A stretch of 45,432 bases of DNA from positions 1-45,432 of the forward strand of contig CAZSLC010000015.1 in NCBI GenBank assembly GCA_964607675.1, in the 5' to 3' direction. The notes beneath the pieces were generated by a model. It was not told the DNA's origin. It was given only the letters and a program-made list of their open reading frames with translations, and did no database searches. Below are positions 1-7,850 of the stretch, piece after piece; within the stretch, counting starts at the first letter, position 1; each line of letters starts with the position of its first letter. A program made the translations under genes and the position numbers. Source of the DNA: CAZSLC01 sp964607675. Lineage in GTDB: Bacteria; Bacteroidota; Bacteroidia; Bacteroidales; UBA932.

Positions 1-221
1 ATTTGAAATCTCTCGATTTGAAGTCTTGAAAAGGTAAACAATTTAAATCTCTTCCATGAACCAGTTTTACTAAAACCATTTGCGTGCAACCAAGTCGCAT
101 AATCTGCATTAGCTCTTGACAATATCCTGTAAATTAAAGCAGATTGTTCATATTGATAATTGATAGGCAGGCTATTTCCAAACGGTTTTTTATCGACTTC
201 TAATGTTAATTTGAATCTCAT
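1..221 (-). CDS. cas6: CRISPR-associated endoribonuclease Cas6, N-terminal part (runs off left edge)
   Basis: The minus strand reads open from an ATG at 221 to the window edge, giving 73 codons. The protein begins MRFKLTLEV, followed by LPINYQYEQSALIYRILSRA, a further ADYATWLH, and near the edge FKLFTFSRLQ. This arrangement (beta strand, LPxNYQ, IYxxLSxAxxxYAxxLH, FTFSxL) is the N-terminal RAMP fold of the Cas6 family, which cuts pre-crRNA inside each repeat in type I and III systems. The C-terminal domain with the glycine-rich loop is outside the window, so neither completeness nor subtype can be judged. It is the first gene of its strand here, with a promoter-like box about 90 bases upstream. 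The identification rests on the sequence pattern alone. Confidence 0.82.
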   Translation of the reverse strand, partial: MRFKLTLEVDKKPFGNSLPINYQYEQSALIYRILSRANADYATWLHANGFSKTGSWKRFKLFTFSRLQIERFQ

Positions 222-309
222 AGATTGTTATTTAAGTTCCTATAAAGTTACATACTTTTATCATAATCTAAAAAGGTTATGTGTAATCGTTTTTTATAAT
301 TAAAGAGTG

Positions 310-317
310 CAAAAGTA
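310..317 (-). promoter_or_regulatory. Putative -7 promoter box for cas6
   Basis: The minus strand reads TACTTTTG, a full match to the Bacteroidota -7 consensus TAnnTTTG, about 88 bases before the cas6 start. No TTG lies at the ideal distance for a -33 box (the nearest are 14 and 24 bases away), so this is a moderate call. Confidence 0.4.
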
Positions 318-440
318 GTTTGTCTCTTTGTCAATTTCTGACAATATCTTTTTTTTGAGCATTATCTAAAATTAATTATAGATGTACCCAATTATCAAAA
401 GGAGTACAATGGTTATGTAGATCACAAAACCGTGGATTTA

Positions 441-508
441 GTCACAAAGCCAGGTTCGTAGCAAATAGGGTTCGTAACAAGCTATGATAGTAGCAAGCCA
501 GGTTAGTA
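441..508. repeat. Three degenerate direct repeats of about 19-20 bp
   Basis: Three related units are seen: 441-460 (gtcacaaagccaggttcgta), 458-476 (gtagcaaatagggttcgta) and 490-508 (gtagcaagccaggttagta). Units 1 and 3 share the core caagccaggtt with one base added. The last unit overlaps the final codons of the GSCFA gene. They are too short, too few and too variable for a CRISPR array. Apart from these repeats and the box at 310-317, I see nothing in the 222-502 spacer: no terminator, tRNA or ORF. Confidence 0.5.
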
Positions 509-1354
509 GTAAGAGTTCTTAAATCTCTCATACACATATTTCACGGCCTCTTTTGTGGGGTGAGCGGTGTCTTCTTCGAAGTAGGAATAGTCCCTGAGTT
601 CATCTATGATGATTTCATATGATGGGAAATAGCGGACATTAGCAAATTGCTGGCAGAGTGTATCGATGGCAAGCAGCAGTGTAGCTTTAGAGAGTTGGTT
701 GTTGTGGAGCCCATCTTTTAAGTGCCGAATGGGGGAGACGGTGAAAATCCATTGCCTCTCTTCCCCCTCAGTGGTCGGTGGCACCATTTCTACCATTTTG
801 GCAAGTAGGGATGCCTGTTCTTCGAGAGGAAGAAACTCCCTTTTAAACTCTTTCGCAAGGTGCTTATGGCAGTTCGAGACGATGAGATCTCTCTCTATGT
901 GGTGAAATACCCACGAAGTGCCGAGGGTGATAAATATCCATTTTGATTTGGCAAAATGTTGACGTGCACTATGCAGATGTTCATTGGCATTTTCAAGAAA
1001 TTCCCCCTTTGTCCCCCTTGTGAAGCTCCCGTGATGGTAGAAAGAGACATATCCTCTGGTGCAGGGGGCAATGCTTCGATGGAGATTTGTAGATGCTTGT
1101 GGTGGTTGGGAAGTAGATTGGGTGGCAGATTTTTTAGCTCCATAGTTGGGGTCCCTCTCCACCACATCTGCCTCTGTAAACAATCTATCAGAGCAGAGCC
1201 AACGCATTGAATTATATATAGATGCTGGATTGTATAGTACTCCAAAAGGATTGATGGATACATTATACCCATCTTCAATCATTAGTGCTGCCACTTCAGA
1301 TGAGAAGCACGATCCAAGAGAGGTGATGAAGTCATTTTTTGAGATAATCGGCAT
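503..1354 (-). CDS. GSCFA domain protein (SGNH-hydrolase-like)
   Basis: The protein has the family hallmark LGSCFSSE at its N-terminus, then NPFGVLYNP, ITLGTSWVF, a SPIRHLKDG block and a C-terminal AHPTKEAVKYVYERF. These are the conserved blocks of the GSCFA family of Bacteroidota, which resembles SGNH esterases and has no settled substrate. The frame is open up to an ATG at 1405, but I prefer the ATG at 1354 (MPIISKND): a good -7 box at 1375-1382 lies inside the longer version, and the extra 17 residues are an AT-rich hydrophobic run. About 25 residues rich in Ser, Thr, Pro and Gln (near residues 75-100 from this start) look like an insertion relative to the usual family. It stands alone on its strand and ends inside a degenerate repeat. 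Family call firm, function unknown. Confidence 0.8.
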   Translation of the reverse strand: MPIISKNDFITSLGSCFSSEVAALMIEDGYNVSINPFGVLYNPASIYNSMRWLCSDRLFTEADVVERDPNYGAKKSATQSTSQPPQASTNLHRSIAPCTRGYVSFYHHGSFTRGTKGEFLENANEHLHSARQHFAKSKWIFITLGTSWVFHHIERDLIVSNCHKHLAKEFKREFLPLEEQASLLAKMVEMVPPTTEGEERQWIFTVSPIRHLKDGLHNNQLSKATLLLAIDTLCQQFANVRYFPSYEIIIDELRDYSYFEEDTAHPTKEAVKYVYERFKNSYY

Positions 1355-1374
1355 ATTTATAATAACTATCTCAA

Positions 1375-1382
1375 CAAATATA
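1375..1382 (-). promoter_or_regulatory. Putative -7 box for the GSCFA gene
   Basis: The minus strand reads TATATTTG, a match to TAnnTTTG, about 20 bases before the ATG at 1354. If used, transcription would begin downstream of the ATG at 1405, which supports the shorter protein. No well-spaced -33 TTG was found. Confidence 0.4.
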
Positions 1383-1495
1383 AAGATAATTATTGCAATG
1401 TTCATGAATAGGCTGTTAGTATTTGAACAAATTGATTCATAACTATTGATTTCTTATTTATTATTAAAAAAAAGAAGAAAAATTGATAAAAGTAT

Positions 1496-1503
1496 TACTT
1501 TTG
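1496..1503 (+). promoter_or_regulatory. Putative -7 promoter box for threonine dehydrogenase
   Basis: TACTTTTG matches TAnnTTTG and lies 48 bases before the ATG at 1552, in an AT-rich stretch between divergent genes. The upstream -33 element is not clear. Confidence 0.5.
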
Positions 1504-1551
1504 CATAATAATATGTAAGGTAATAATCGTTATTATAAAAGTAATATATAT

Positions 1552-2499
1552 ATGAAAAGAATTTTAGTGCTTGGAGCTGGTGGACAAATTGGGACAGAGC
1601 TTGTTCCTCATCTTCAAAAGAATTATGGTCATGACAATGTCGTAGCTGCTGACTTGAAGGACGAAATGGTTGAAAAATTGAGCAAATCAGCCATTGCTGT
1701 AAAAATGGATGCTTTAGACCTGAACTCATTTGGAGAGGCTGTTAAAAAGTACAAAATCGATTCTGTATTCAATCTTGTGGCACTTCTTTCTGCTACGGGG
1801 GAGAAGAATCCCGAATTGGCTTGGAAGATCAATATGGGGGCTTTACTTAACTCTCTTACATTGGCCAAGGAGAATAAGCTATCCCTATTTACACCAAGTT
1901 CAATAGGAGCTTTTGGTAATAATACCCCTCATGACAACACCCCTCAAGATACAGTTATGCGCCCCAATACTATTTATGGAGTTTGCAAAGTGACTGGAGA
2001 GATGCTTTCAGATTATTATTTCACGAGATTTGGTGTTGATACGAGAAGCGTCCGTTTCCCTGGCATTATTTCCAATGGAGCACTTCCTGGTGGTGGTACA
2101 ACTGACTATGCAGTTGAGGTTTTTTATGAGATATTGAAGAAGGGGCATTATACATGCGAAGTTCCTGAAGACACATATATGGATATGCTATATATGCCCG
2201 ATGCCCTCCAAGCTACTACTCAACTTATGGAAGCTGACCCTTCTAAACTGATACACCGCAACGCTTTCAATATTACTTGTATGAGCTTTACTCCAACTGA
2301 GCTTTTCGACAAAATCAAACAGCGTATCCCTTCAGCTACATTTGATTATAAGATAGATCCTGTAAAGGCGCAAATCTCAGCATCTTGGCCAAACAAGATG
2401 GACGACTCCTGTGCGAGAAAAGAGTGGGGATGGAATCCTAAATGGGACATTGACGCTATGGTTGATGATATGTTGTCAGCAATCAAAAAGAAAATCTAA
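1552..2499 (+). CDS. L-threonine 3-dehydrogenase, SDR type
   Basis: This is an extended short-chain dehydrogenase of 315 residues. It has the NAD-binding loop GAGGQIG at residues 8-14, an acidic residue after strand 2 (AADLKD), and the catalytic Y142xxxK146 with S116/S117 in TPSSIGAFG. The blocks RFPGIIS, GGGTTDYAVEVFYE and DTYMDMLYMPDA are characteristic of the SDR-type threonine dehydrogenases found in animals and Bacteroidota, rather than of sugar epimerases. It would oxidise threonine to 2-amino-3-ketobutyrate in the cytoplasm, which a ligase splits to glycine and acetyl-CoA; that ligase is not in this window. It has its own promoter and ends 7 bases from the convergent lptG. A general epimerase role is the less likely alternative. 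Confidence 0.85.
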   Translation: MKRILVLGAGGQIGTELVPHLQKNYGHDNVVAADLKDEMVEKLSKSAIAVKMDALDLNSFGEAVKKYKIDSVFNLVALLSATGEKNPELAWKINMGALLNSLTLAKENKLSLFTPSSIGAFGNNTPHDNTPQDTVMRPNTIYGVCKVTGEMLSDYYFTRFGVDTRSVRFPGIISNGALPGGGTTDYAVEVFYEILKKGHYTCEVPEDTYMDMLYMPDALQATTQLMEADPSKLIHRNAFNITCMSFTPTELFDKIKQRIPSATFDYKIDPVKAQISASWPNKMDDSCARKEWGWNPKWDIDAMVDDMLSAIKKKI

Positions 2500-2506
2500 T
2501 CTATTT

Positions 2507-3604
2507 CTATTTCGGTGCTATTTTGTAGAGTACGGTTGCTATTATTGCATAAATAAAGTTTGGCAGCCATAGTGCTATGTTTGGTGGAAGGGTGTCTGTT
2601 ATGACAAACATCTCACTGAACCTTAGGAAAAGTATATATGAAAAGCTAAGGGCAATCCCTATACCCAGATTGATCCCGATGCCTCCTCTGCGTTTCTTTG
2701 AAGAGAGGGAAACACCTATTAAGGTGAGGATAAATGCTGAAAAAGGTACTGCAAATCTTGTGTTCAGTTCGATGAGAGAGTATTTGATCATACTGTCTCC
2801 TCTCATTTTTTGAGTGGCGATGAGCGATCTTAGTTCTCCATATTTGAGTGACCCCATACTCTTCTCCTTACGATAGAAATCCTCAACATGGAGATTGATA
2901 ACTGTGTCGAGCTCATCTCCAGATCGGATTCTCTCTGCCCCTGCGATATAGTCTCTGATGAAATAATTCTTTAATTTCCATCCGTTGATAGTGCTATCCC
3001 ATGCAGCCGTCTGTGCACTTAATTTTGAGATAATCTTATTATCTTCAATGGACTCGAGTGTAAATCTGAAAGCCGTGTTGTTCCATGTACTAAAAGACTC
3101 AACATAAGCAAACTGACCTGGTGATATTTGGTAGTGGATATCTCTTTTAGTATTGTAAAACATCCCTCCATCAATGTATTTCTGTTCAAAATCTATTCTC
3201 ACCTTATTAGCTGGTGGAATGATGAATAAATTGAGTGTCAAACTGAAAATGAAGATGAAAAAAGCAGATATAAAATAGGGACGCATCAATCTTTTAAAGC
3301 TGATTCCTCCTGATAGCATAGCTATAATCTCGCTATTTGCAGCGAGTTTAGAGGTAAAAAATATAACAGTGATGAATACGAATAGGGGGCTGAACATATT
3401 CATGAAATAGGGGACGAAATTGATATAATAGTCAAAAACTATCTCGGAGAGTGGTGCAGATTTGTCGACGAAATTGTCAATTTTCTCACTTATGTCGAAG
3501 ATGATGACTATACCTATAATCAGAAGCAAAGCGACCAGGTAGGTCCCAATGAATTTTTTTATGATATATTTATCGATTATAGATAACCTCAGTTTTTTCA
3601 TCAT
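2507..3604 (-). CDS. lptG: LptF/LptG (YjgP/YjgQ) family lipopolysaccharide export permease
   Basis: The protein has 365 residues. It starts with the family signature IIDKYIIKKFIGTY, then three N-terminal membrane segments (about 15-115), a periplasmic beta-rich region (about 120-265), and three C-terminal membrane segments (about 275-360) starting RFAVPFSAFILTLIGVSLSS. It is the inner-membrane permease half that works with LptB to extract LPS and pass it to the periplasmic bridge. A second, longer permease is fused to Fmt in the same operon, so the two probably form the heterodimer; which is F and which is G is inferred from that pairing. It is the last gene of the alaS-to-lptG minus-strand run, 8 bases after tgt. 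The ATG at 3601 is an equally good start. Confidence 0.85.
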   Translation of the reverse strand: MMKKLRLSIIDKYIIKKFIGTYLVALLLIIGIVIIFDISEKIDNFVDKSAPLSEIVFDYYINFVPYFMNMFSPLFVFITVIFFTSKLAANSEIIAMLSGGISFKRLMRPYFISAFFIFIFSLTLNLFIIPPANKVRIDFEQKYIDGGMFYNTKRDIHYQISPGQFAYVESFSTWNNTAFRFTLESIEDNKIISKLSAQTAAWDSTINGWKLKNYFIRDYIAGAERIRSGDELDTVINLHVEDFYRKEKSMGSLKYGELRSLIATQKMRGDSMIKYSLIELNTRFAVPFSAFILTLIGVSLSSKKRRGGIGINLGIGIALSFSYILFLRFSEMFVITDTLPPNIALWLPNFIYAIIATVLYKIAPK

Positions 3605-3612
3605 CGGTGATA

Positions 3613-4743
3613 TTATAGTTTTGTCTCTAACCTCTTTATCGTTTCATTTTTCCAAGTATTGAAGTCCCCTTCGATGATATGTCTGCGGGCACTCTTTACC
3701 AAATCTAAGTAAAATGCAAGATTGTGCTCACTTGCAATCTGGGCAGCAAGCATCTCACCTGCAATAAATAGATGACGAAGGTAAGCTTTTGAATAAAAAT
3801 TGTCAACAAATGAACTCCCTTTTTCGTCGATAAGGCTAAAATCATCCATCCATTTTTTATTCCTAATGTTGATCATTCCATCCCATGTAAAAAGCATTCC
3901 ATTGCGACCATTGCGTGTTGGCATCACGCAGTCAAACATGTCAACACCCCTTGCAATCCCTTCAAGTATATTTGCTGGTGTGCCTACACCCATCAAATAG
4001 CGGGGTCTCTCTTTAGGTAATATAGGGTGAACTACCTCTATCATTTCATACATCTTTTCTGTCGGTTCTCCAACAGAGAGTCCTCCGATGGCATATCCCT
4101 CTCTTCCAAGTGAAGCGGCAAATTCGGCGGCCCTTCTCCTTAAATCGGGATAAACACACCCCTGCACAATTGGGAAATATGTCTGACTGTAGCCATATAG
4201 TGGCTCTGTGCTGTCAAAATGGGAAACACCCCTCTTGAGCCATGCCTCGGTGAGGTCCAAGGATTTCTCGGCGTAGCGGTGATCTGCATTGCCAGGGGTA
4301 CATTCATCAAGTGCCATCACTATGTCTGCACCGATGATCCGTTGTGTATCTACATTGTTTTCAGGGGTAAATGTGTGTTTGGAACCATCGAGATGTGAGC
4401 GGAACGTGCATCCTTCGCTGGTGAGCTTTCTATTGGCAGCAAGGGAGAAGACTTGAAACCCTCCGCTATCTGTGAGGATGGGCCTGTCCCAATGGATAAA
4501 TTTGTGTAACCCTCCTGCTTGTTTGAGGATGTCGAGCCCAGGTCTTAAAAAGAGGTGGTAAGTGTTGCCAAGGATGATTTGTGCCTTAATGTCCTGTTCT
4601 AAATCTCTGTGATATACACCTTTGACAGAACCAACGGTCCCAACAGGCATAAAAATCGGAGTTTCTATTTGGCCGTGGTCGGTGGTTATCTTTCCACAAC
4701 GTGCATTACTATTTTTGTCTGTGCAGATTAATTCAAATGTCAT
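3613..4743 (-). CDS. tgt: Queuine tRNA-ribosyltransferase (tRNA-guanine transglycosylase)
   Basis: A TIM-barrel enzyme of 376 residues, the usual bacterial length. Visible motifs are GTVGSVKG, LGNTYHL, TDSGGFQVFS with the general-base Asp92, VQG, GLSVGE and the nucleophile region D271CVMPTRNGR. It exchanges guanine-34 for the queuine precursor preQ1 in GU(N) anticodon tRNAs. The zinc site is unusual: where E. coli-type enzymes have CxCxxC before NYSRAYLHHL, this protein has G309, S311 and D314 before FYSKAYLRHL; only the histidine (H340) is kept. The rest of the catalytic core is intact, so I take it as functional, probably without zinc. It overlaps the thiN-like gene upstream by 11 bases and lies 8 bases before lptG. 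Confidence 0.95.
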   Translation of the reverse strand: MTFELICTDKNSNARCGKITTDHGQIETPIFMPVGTVGSVKGVYHRDLEQDIKAQIILGNTYHLFLRPGLDILKQAGGLHKFIHWDRPILTDSGGFQVFSLAANRKLTSEGCTFRSHLDGSKHTFTPENNVDTQRIIGADIVMALDECTPGNADHRYAEKSLDLTEAWLKRGVSHFDSTEPLYGYSQTYFPIVQGCVYPDLRRRAAEFAASLGREGYAIGGLSVGEPTEKMYEMIEVVHPILPKERPRYLMGVGTPANILEGIARGVDMFDCVMPTRNGRNGMLFTWDGMINIRNKKWMDDFSLIDEKGSSFVDNFYSKAYLRHLFIAGEMLAAQIASEHNLAFYLDLVKSARRHIIEGDFNTWKNETIKRLETKL

Positions 4744-5401
4744 AAGAAAAATATATTATTATAGGTGCGCTATGGCTTAAAATAAGTGAGAATACCCTTT
4801 TCGAAGTGACATTTAATGTGGCTTTCCACCAAGCATCAAATATGACGTTTTCGGTTGGATACACTAACCCTTCGGAAATAATCTTAATTGTGGGATCAAA
4901 AGAAAAAATGGAGACCTTTGTCCCTATCCTTCTGTCAAATACAGTAGAAGAAAATATGGAGACAAATTCTCCATATTCTGAGACGATCTTTATTGAACCA
5001 TTTTTTCCATAAAGTCTTGTCAACTCCTTGGTGTAACCTGGCAACAATGATATGTTGCCTATTGTGTGGTCCTCTCTCTTGCCTGTGGCCCCTAATATTG
5101 TGATTTCGAATAGTTGTTCAGGGGTAATCAATTCATTTATAACAACTTGAAAGGCCTTAGTCATATCATTGCACTCTTGGTCAGGATAGTGTCTGATAAT
5201 ATCTTTAAATCTGATTGCATCTTCGTGGCTTATTGAGTCCATATCACCCACAATCAAGTCTGGAATCTTGATATTTTTTAGGTTGTCCACTGCCCCATCG
5301 CAACACACTATTATGTCGGCCTTTTTTAGCAGTCCCAATGTCCTCTCACTTTTTGGAAACTCTCCGTCTGCTAAAATTATATAATTGATTATTTTATTCA
5401 T
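4733..5401 (-). CDS. Thiamine pyrophosphokinase
   Basis: The 222-residue protein shows the family order: an N-terminal catalytic domain with ADGEFP, CCDGAVDNL, DLIVGDMDS, then ECNDMTKAF and the signature ILGATGKREDHTIGN, followed by a beta-rich thiamine-binding domain. It transfers pyrophosphate from ATP to thiamine to make the cofactor thiamine diphosphate, a salvage step. Its start overlaps the end of the LptF-Fmt gene by 8 bases and its end overlaps tgt by 11 bases, so it is surely co-transcribed and probably translationally coupled. No TPP riboswitch was seen nearby, as expected for an internal operon gene. Confidence 0.9.
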   Translation of the reverse strand: MNKIINYIILADGEFPKSERTLGLLKKADIIVCCDGAVDNLKNIKIPDLIVGDMDSISHEDAIRFKDIIRHYPDQECNDMTKAFQVVINELITPEQLFEITILGATGKREDHTIGNISLLPGYTKELTRLYGKNGSIKIVSEYGEFVSIFSSTVFDRRIGTKVSIFSFDPTIKIISEGLVYPTENVIFDAWWKATLNVTSKRVFSLILSHSAPIIIYFSYDI

Positions 5402-7844
5402 TTTTAAAAATAAAGTTCACCTCTTTCCACTCTGTGTGGTATCCTACAAGAAAATCTTTGATGTTAATTCTTTTTTTACCAGCAACTTGGATTTCAAGAA
5501 TTTCAATTTCATTTTTTCCACATTTCACACACATCATCTTTTTGCCATCAGAATAGACTTTTCCATTCTCCTCTCCTTTGAGGTATGTGTTACAGAACAA
5601 AGGCCTTGCTTTAAATATCTTCACCTCAAGGAGCTTTCCTTCGATTGAAAGGAGCGAATGGGCTACTGGGTATGATTTAGACTTGGAAGAGGTGGCGGTG
5701 TTAGGATTTAACCCCCTGATTAAGTTGTGAATCTCCAAGGAGGATTTGCTCCAATCGATGTTGCCTGTCTCTTTAGTGATTTTTGGAGCACCGTGGTGCC
5801 CCTCTTTCTGTGGAAGAGGGGTGATATGTCCCTCTGCAATTGCATCTACGCTTTTGAGGAGGAGCTTTGCCCCTATTTGCATCAATTTTTCATATACCTC
5901 ACCAAAGGTATCATCTTCTCCAATCGGCATTTCTTCTTGAAAAAGAATTGATCCAGTGTCAATCCTCTCATCGAGGAGAAATGTAGTGACACCTGTTTTT
6001 GACTCTCCGTTGATAATTGCGTGGTTGATAGGGGCGGCCCCTCTGTATTCTGGAAGGAGTGAGGCGTGTAGATTGAATGTTCCCAATCGAGGCATTGACC
6101 ATACCACTTTGGGTAACATTCTGAAGGCAACAACCACGAATAAATCACCTTTAAGTGAGGAGAGTTCTTCTAAAAATAGAGGGTCTTTCAAGGATGCTGG
6201 CTGCAAAATGGGGATATCCTCATTATTTATAGCTAAATACTCCTTGACTTCACTCTGATTTATTTTTTGACCTCTACCACTTGGCTTGTCAGGGACTGTT
6301 ACTACCCCGACAACATTGTATCCATTCTCTAATAGGGCAGAGAGTGAGCCTACTGCAAATTCAGGGGTCCCCATAAATACGATCCTCAGCTCCTTATTGT
6401 GATATTTCATTTTTCCTTTTTGAAATTGTTTAAAGAATTTTTTAATCTTGGCAATGTATGTATCAGGATTGAACAGAGAAGAATCTTTTGTTGATTTCCA
6501 TGTGAGAAATATCCCGATAGGCATCAATACCAAAGTAGATATAAATGCGCCTAAAGCTGGGGTGATCACTCCGTCTCTGGCAAGTTTGATTCCAGTGATA
6601 TCGACTACCCAATAGAGGACGAAGAAGAGGGATGATACTATAACTGGGGTGCCGAGTCCCCCTTTTCTGATAATTGCCCCAAGTGGTGCTCCGATGAAAA
6701 AGAATACGAAACAAGCAAAAGAGAGGGCGAATTTTCTGAAGGACTCAAGATCAATTCTTCTGAGGGAGAATGTATATTGGTTGGATTCTCTCTCGTAGGC
6801 TTCAAGTTTGTTGATAGGTAGAGATAATGACGTAATTGCTTCAGAGAGGTAATCTTCCTTTTGTTCGTTGTCTATTTTACTATAAAGCGTATCTAACTCC
6901 AATTTTCTTGAATATCCTTTATTTCTTGCTGTATCAAGTTGTATTGCATACTTGTGGTCTGAGTCATATACAAATCGTTTGTGTTGTCTATCTAAAACTT
7001 CATGTTGAACGATACTGATAGAGTCTCTATCATGCCTGAGCGTCTGTAGCTTTTTAGCCATGATCTCATTGCCGTACCTCTCTTCGTTTGATTTCTCAAA
7101 TGCGTAGTTTTCAAGGGGGATGATTACTTCTTGTTTGGAGAACTCGATCTTCTGCAACACTCTTGATGTGTCATTGATATTGCTTTGATTGGTCTCCTCG
7201 TATGACACTCCATTGTAGAGGGTGAAAATAAGTGCACTTTTGTTGTGGGTGGATTTGATGGAACCTGAGTCGGCAACGGCAAGGCTTATATTTCCTTTGT
7301 GGCTCGTATGGTTATACACCATGACATCGTACATCATTCCACTTTTTTTATTTCTCTCCTCAATTCGGAGTGTATAGCCATCAATACCGTTATAAAATGT
7401 CCCTGTGGGGATTTTAATCTCTCCTTTTGTCTTCCCTATATCGTACTGAAGGGTGAAGATTTTGTTGTATGAGATAGGGATAAAATTGTTTGAGATGAAA
7501 AAAGCACCTACGCTGATTAATGCTGAAACGATGATTAAAGGTACAAGTATTCTCCCTAATGAGATCCCTGCAGCCTTCATTGCGAGAAGTTCATTGCTCT
7601 CACCCATATTGCCAAGTGTCATGATGGATGCAATCAATGTGGCTAATGGTAGGGCAAGGGGAATTACTGTCCCAGTACCCCATCCTAAAAACTCCATTAT
7701 AACCCAGAAGCTAAGCCCTTTTCCAACCAAGTCATCAATGTACAACCACAGGAACTGCATCATCAGGATAAACACTACGATCATAAAGATCATAATGAAT
7801 GGTCCTAAAAATGATGAGAGTATGAATCTATCTATACGTTTCAC
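5394..7844 (-). CDS. Fused LptF-type LPS export permease / methionyl-tRNA formyltransferase
   Basis: One open frame encodes two unrelated proteins. The first roughly 460 residues are a YjgP/YjgQ permease: KRIDRFILSSFLGPF, GNMGESNELLAMKAAGISLGR (split in two by the first cytoplasmic loop), a long periplasmic insert, and C-terminal membrane segments from FALSFACFVFFFIGAPLG. After a short basic linker (IKKFFKQFQKGK) comes complete Fmt from about residue 479: IVFMGTPEFAVGSL, NLHASLLPEYRGAAP with the catalytic Asn and His, DERIDTG with the catalytic Asp, and a C-terminal tRNA-binding domain containing GLNP. Fmt formylates initiator Met-tRNA. The start is not ATG: GTG at 7844 (MKRIDRF) fits the family best, TTG at 7850 is the alternative. 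The gene follows alaS by 6 bases. Fmt may also be made alone from an internal ATG at 6410. Confidence 0.88.
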   Translation of the reverse strand: MKRIDRFILSSFLGPFIMIFMIVVFILMMQFLWLYIDDLVGKGLSFWVIMEFLGWGTGTVIPLALPLATLIASIMTLGNMGESNELLAMKAAGISLGRILVPLIIVSALISVGAFFISNNFIPISYNKIFTLQYDIGKTKGEIKIPTGTFYNGIDGYTLRIEERNKKSGMMYDVMVYNHTSHKGNISLAVADSGSIKSTHNKSALIFTLYNGVSYEETNQSNINDTSRVLQKIEFSKQEVIIPLENYAFEKSNEERYGNEIMAKKLQTLRHDRDSISIVQHEVLDRQHKRFVYDSDHKYAIQLDTARNKGYSRKLELDTLYSKIDNEQKEDYLSEAITSLSLPINKLEAYERESNQYTFSLRRIDLESFRKFALSFACFVFFFIGAPLGAIIRKGGLGTPVIVSSLFFVLYWVVDITGIKLARDGVITPALGAFISTLVLMPIGIFLTWKSTKDSSLFNPDTYIAKIKKFFKQFQKGKMKYHNKELRIVFMGTPEFAVGSLSALLENGYNVVGVVTVPDKPSGRGQKINQSEVKEYLAINNEDIPILQPASLKDPLFLEELSSLKGDLFVVVAFRMLPKVVWSMPRLGTFNLHASLLPEYRGAAPINHAIINGESKTGVTTFLLDERIDTGSILFQEEMPIGEDDTFGEVYEKLMQIGAKLLLKSVDAIAEGHITPLPQKEGHHGAPKITKETGNIDWSKSSLEIHNLIRGLNPNTATSSKSKSYPVAHSLLSIEGKLLEVKIFKARPLFCNTYLKGEENGKVYSDGKKMMCVKCGKNEIEILEIQVAGKKRINIKDFLVGYHTEWKEVNFIFKNE
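6411..6420 (-). promoter_or_regulatory. Possible internal ribosome binding site for separate Fmt
   Basis: On the minus strand AAAAGGAAAA stands directly before an in-frame ATG (6408-6410) that would start Fmt as MKYHNKELRIVFMGTPEF. AAGGA-like sequences before starts are uncommon in this window, so this one may let Fmt be made as a free protein from the fused gene. Confidence 0.35.
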
Positions 7845-7850
7845 AATCAA

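Noticed and set aside
222..502. Possible tRNA, small gene or terminator in the widest gene-free spacer
   Set aside because: No cloverleaf, no ORF with a plausible start, and no GC-rich hairpin followed by T was found; only short repeats and a promoter-like box.
441..508. Repeats next to cas6 as a CRISPR array
   Set aside because: Units are degenerate, overlap one another and lack spacers of constant length.
895..1278. 127-residue open frame on the minus strand
   Set aside because: It is a shifted frame within the GSCFA gene, whose own frame carries the conserved family blocks.
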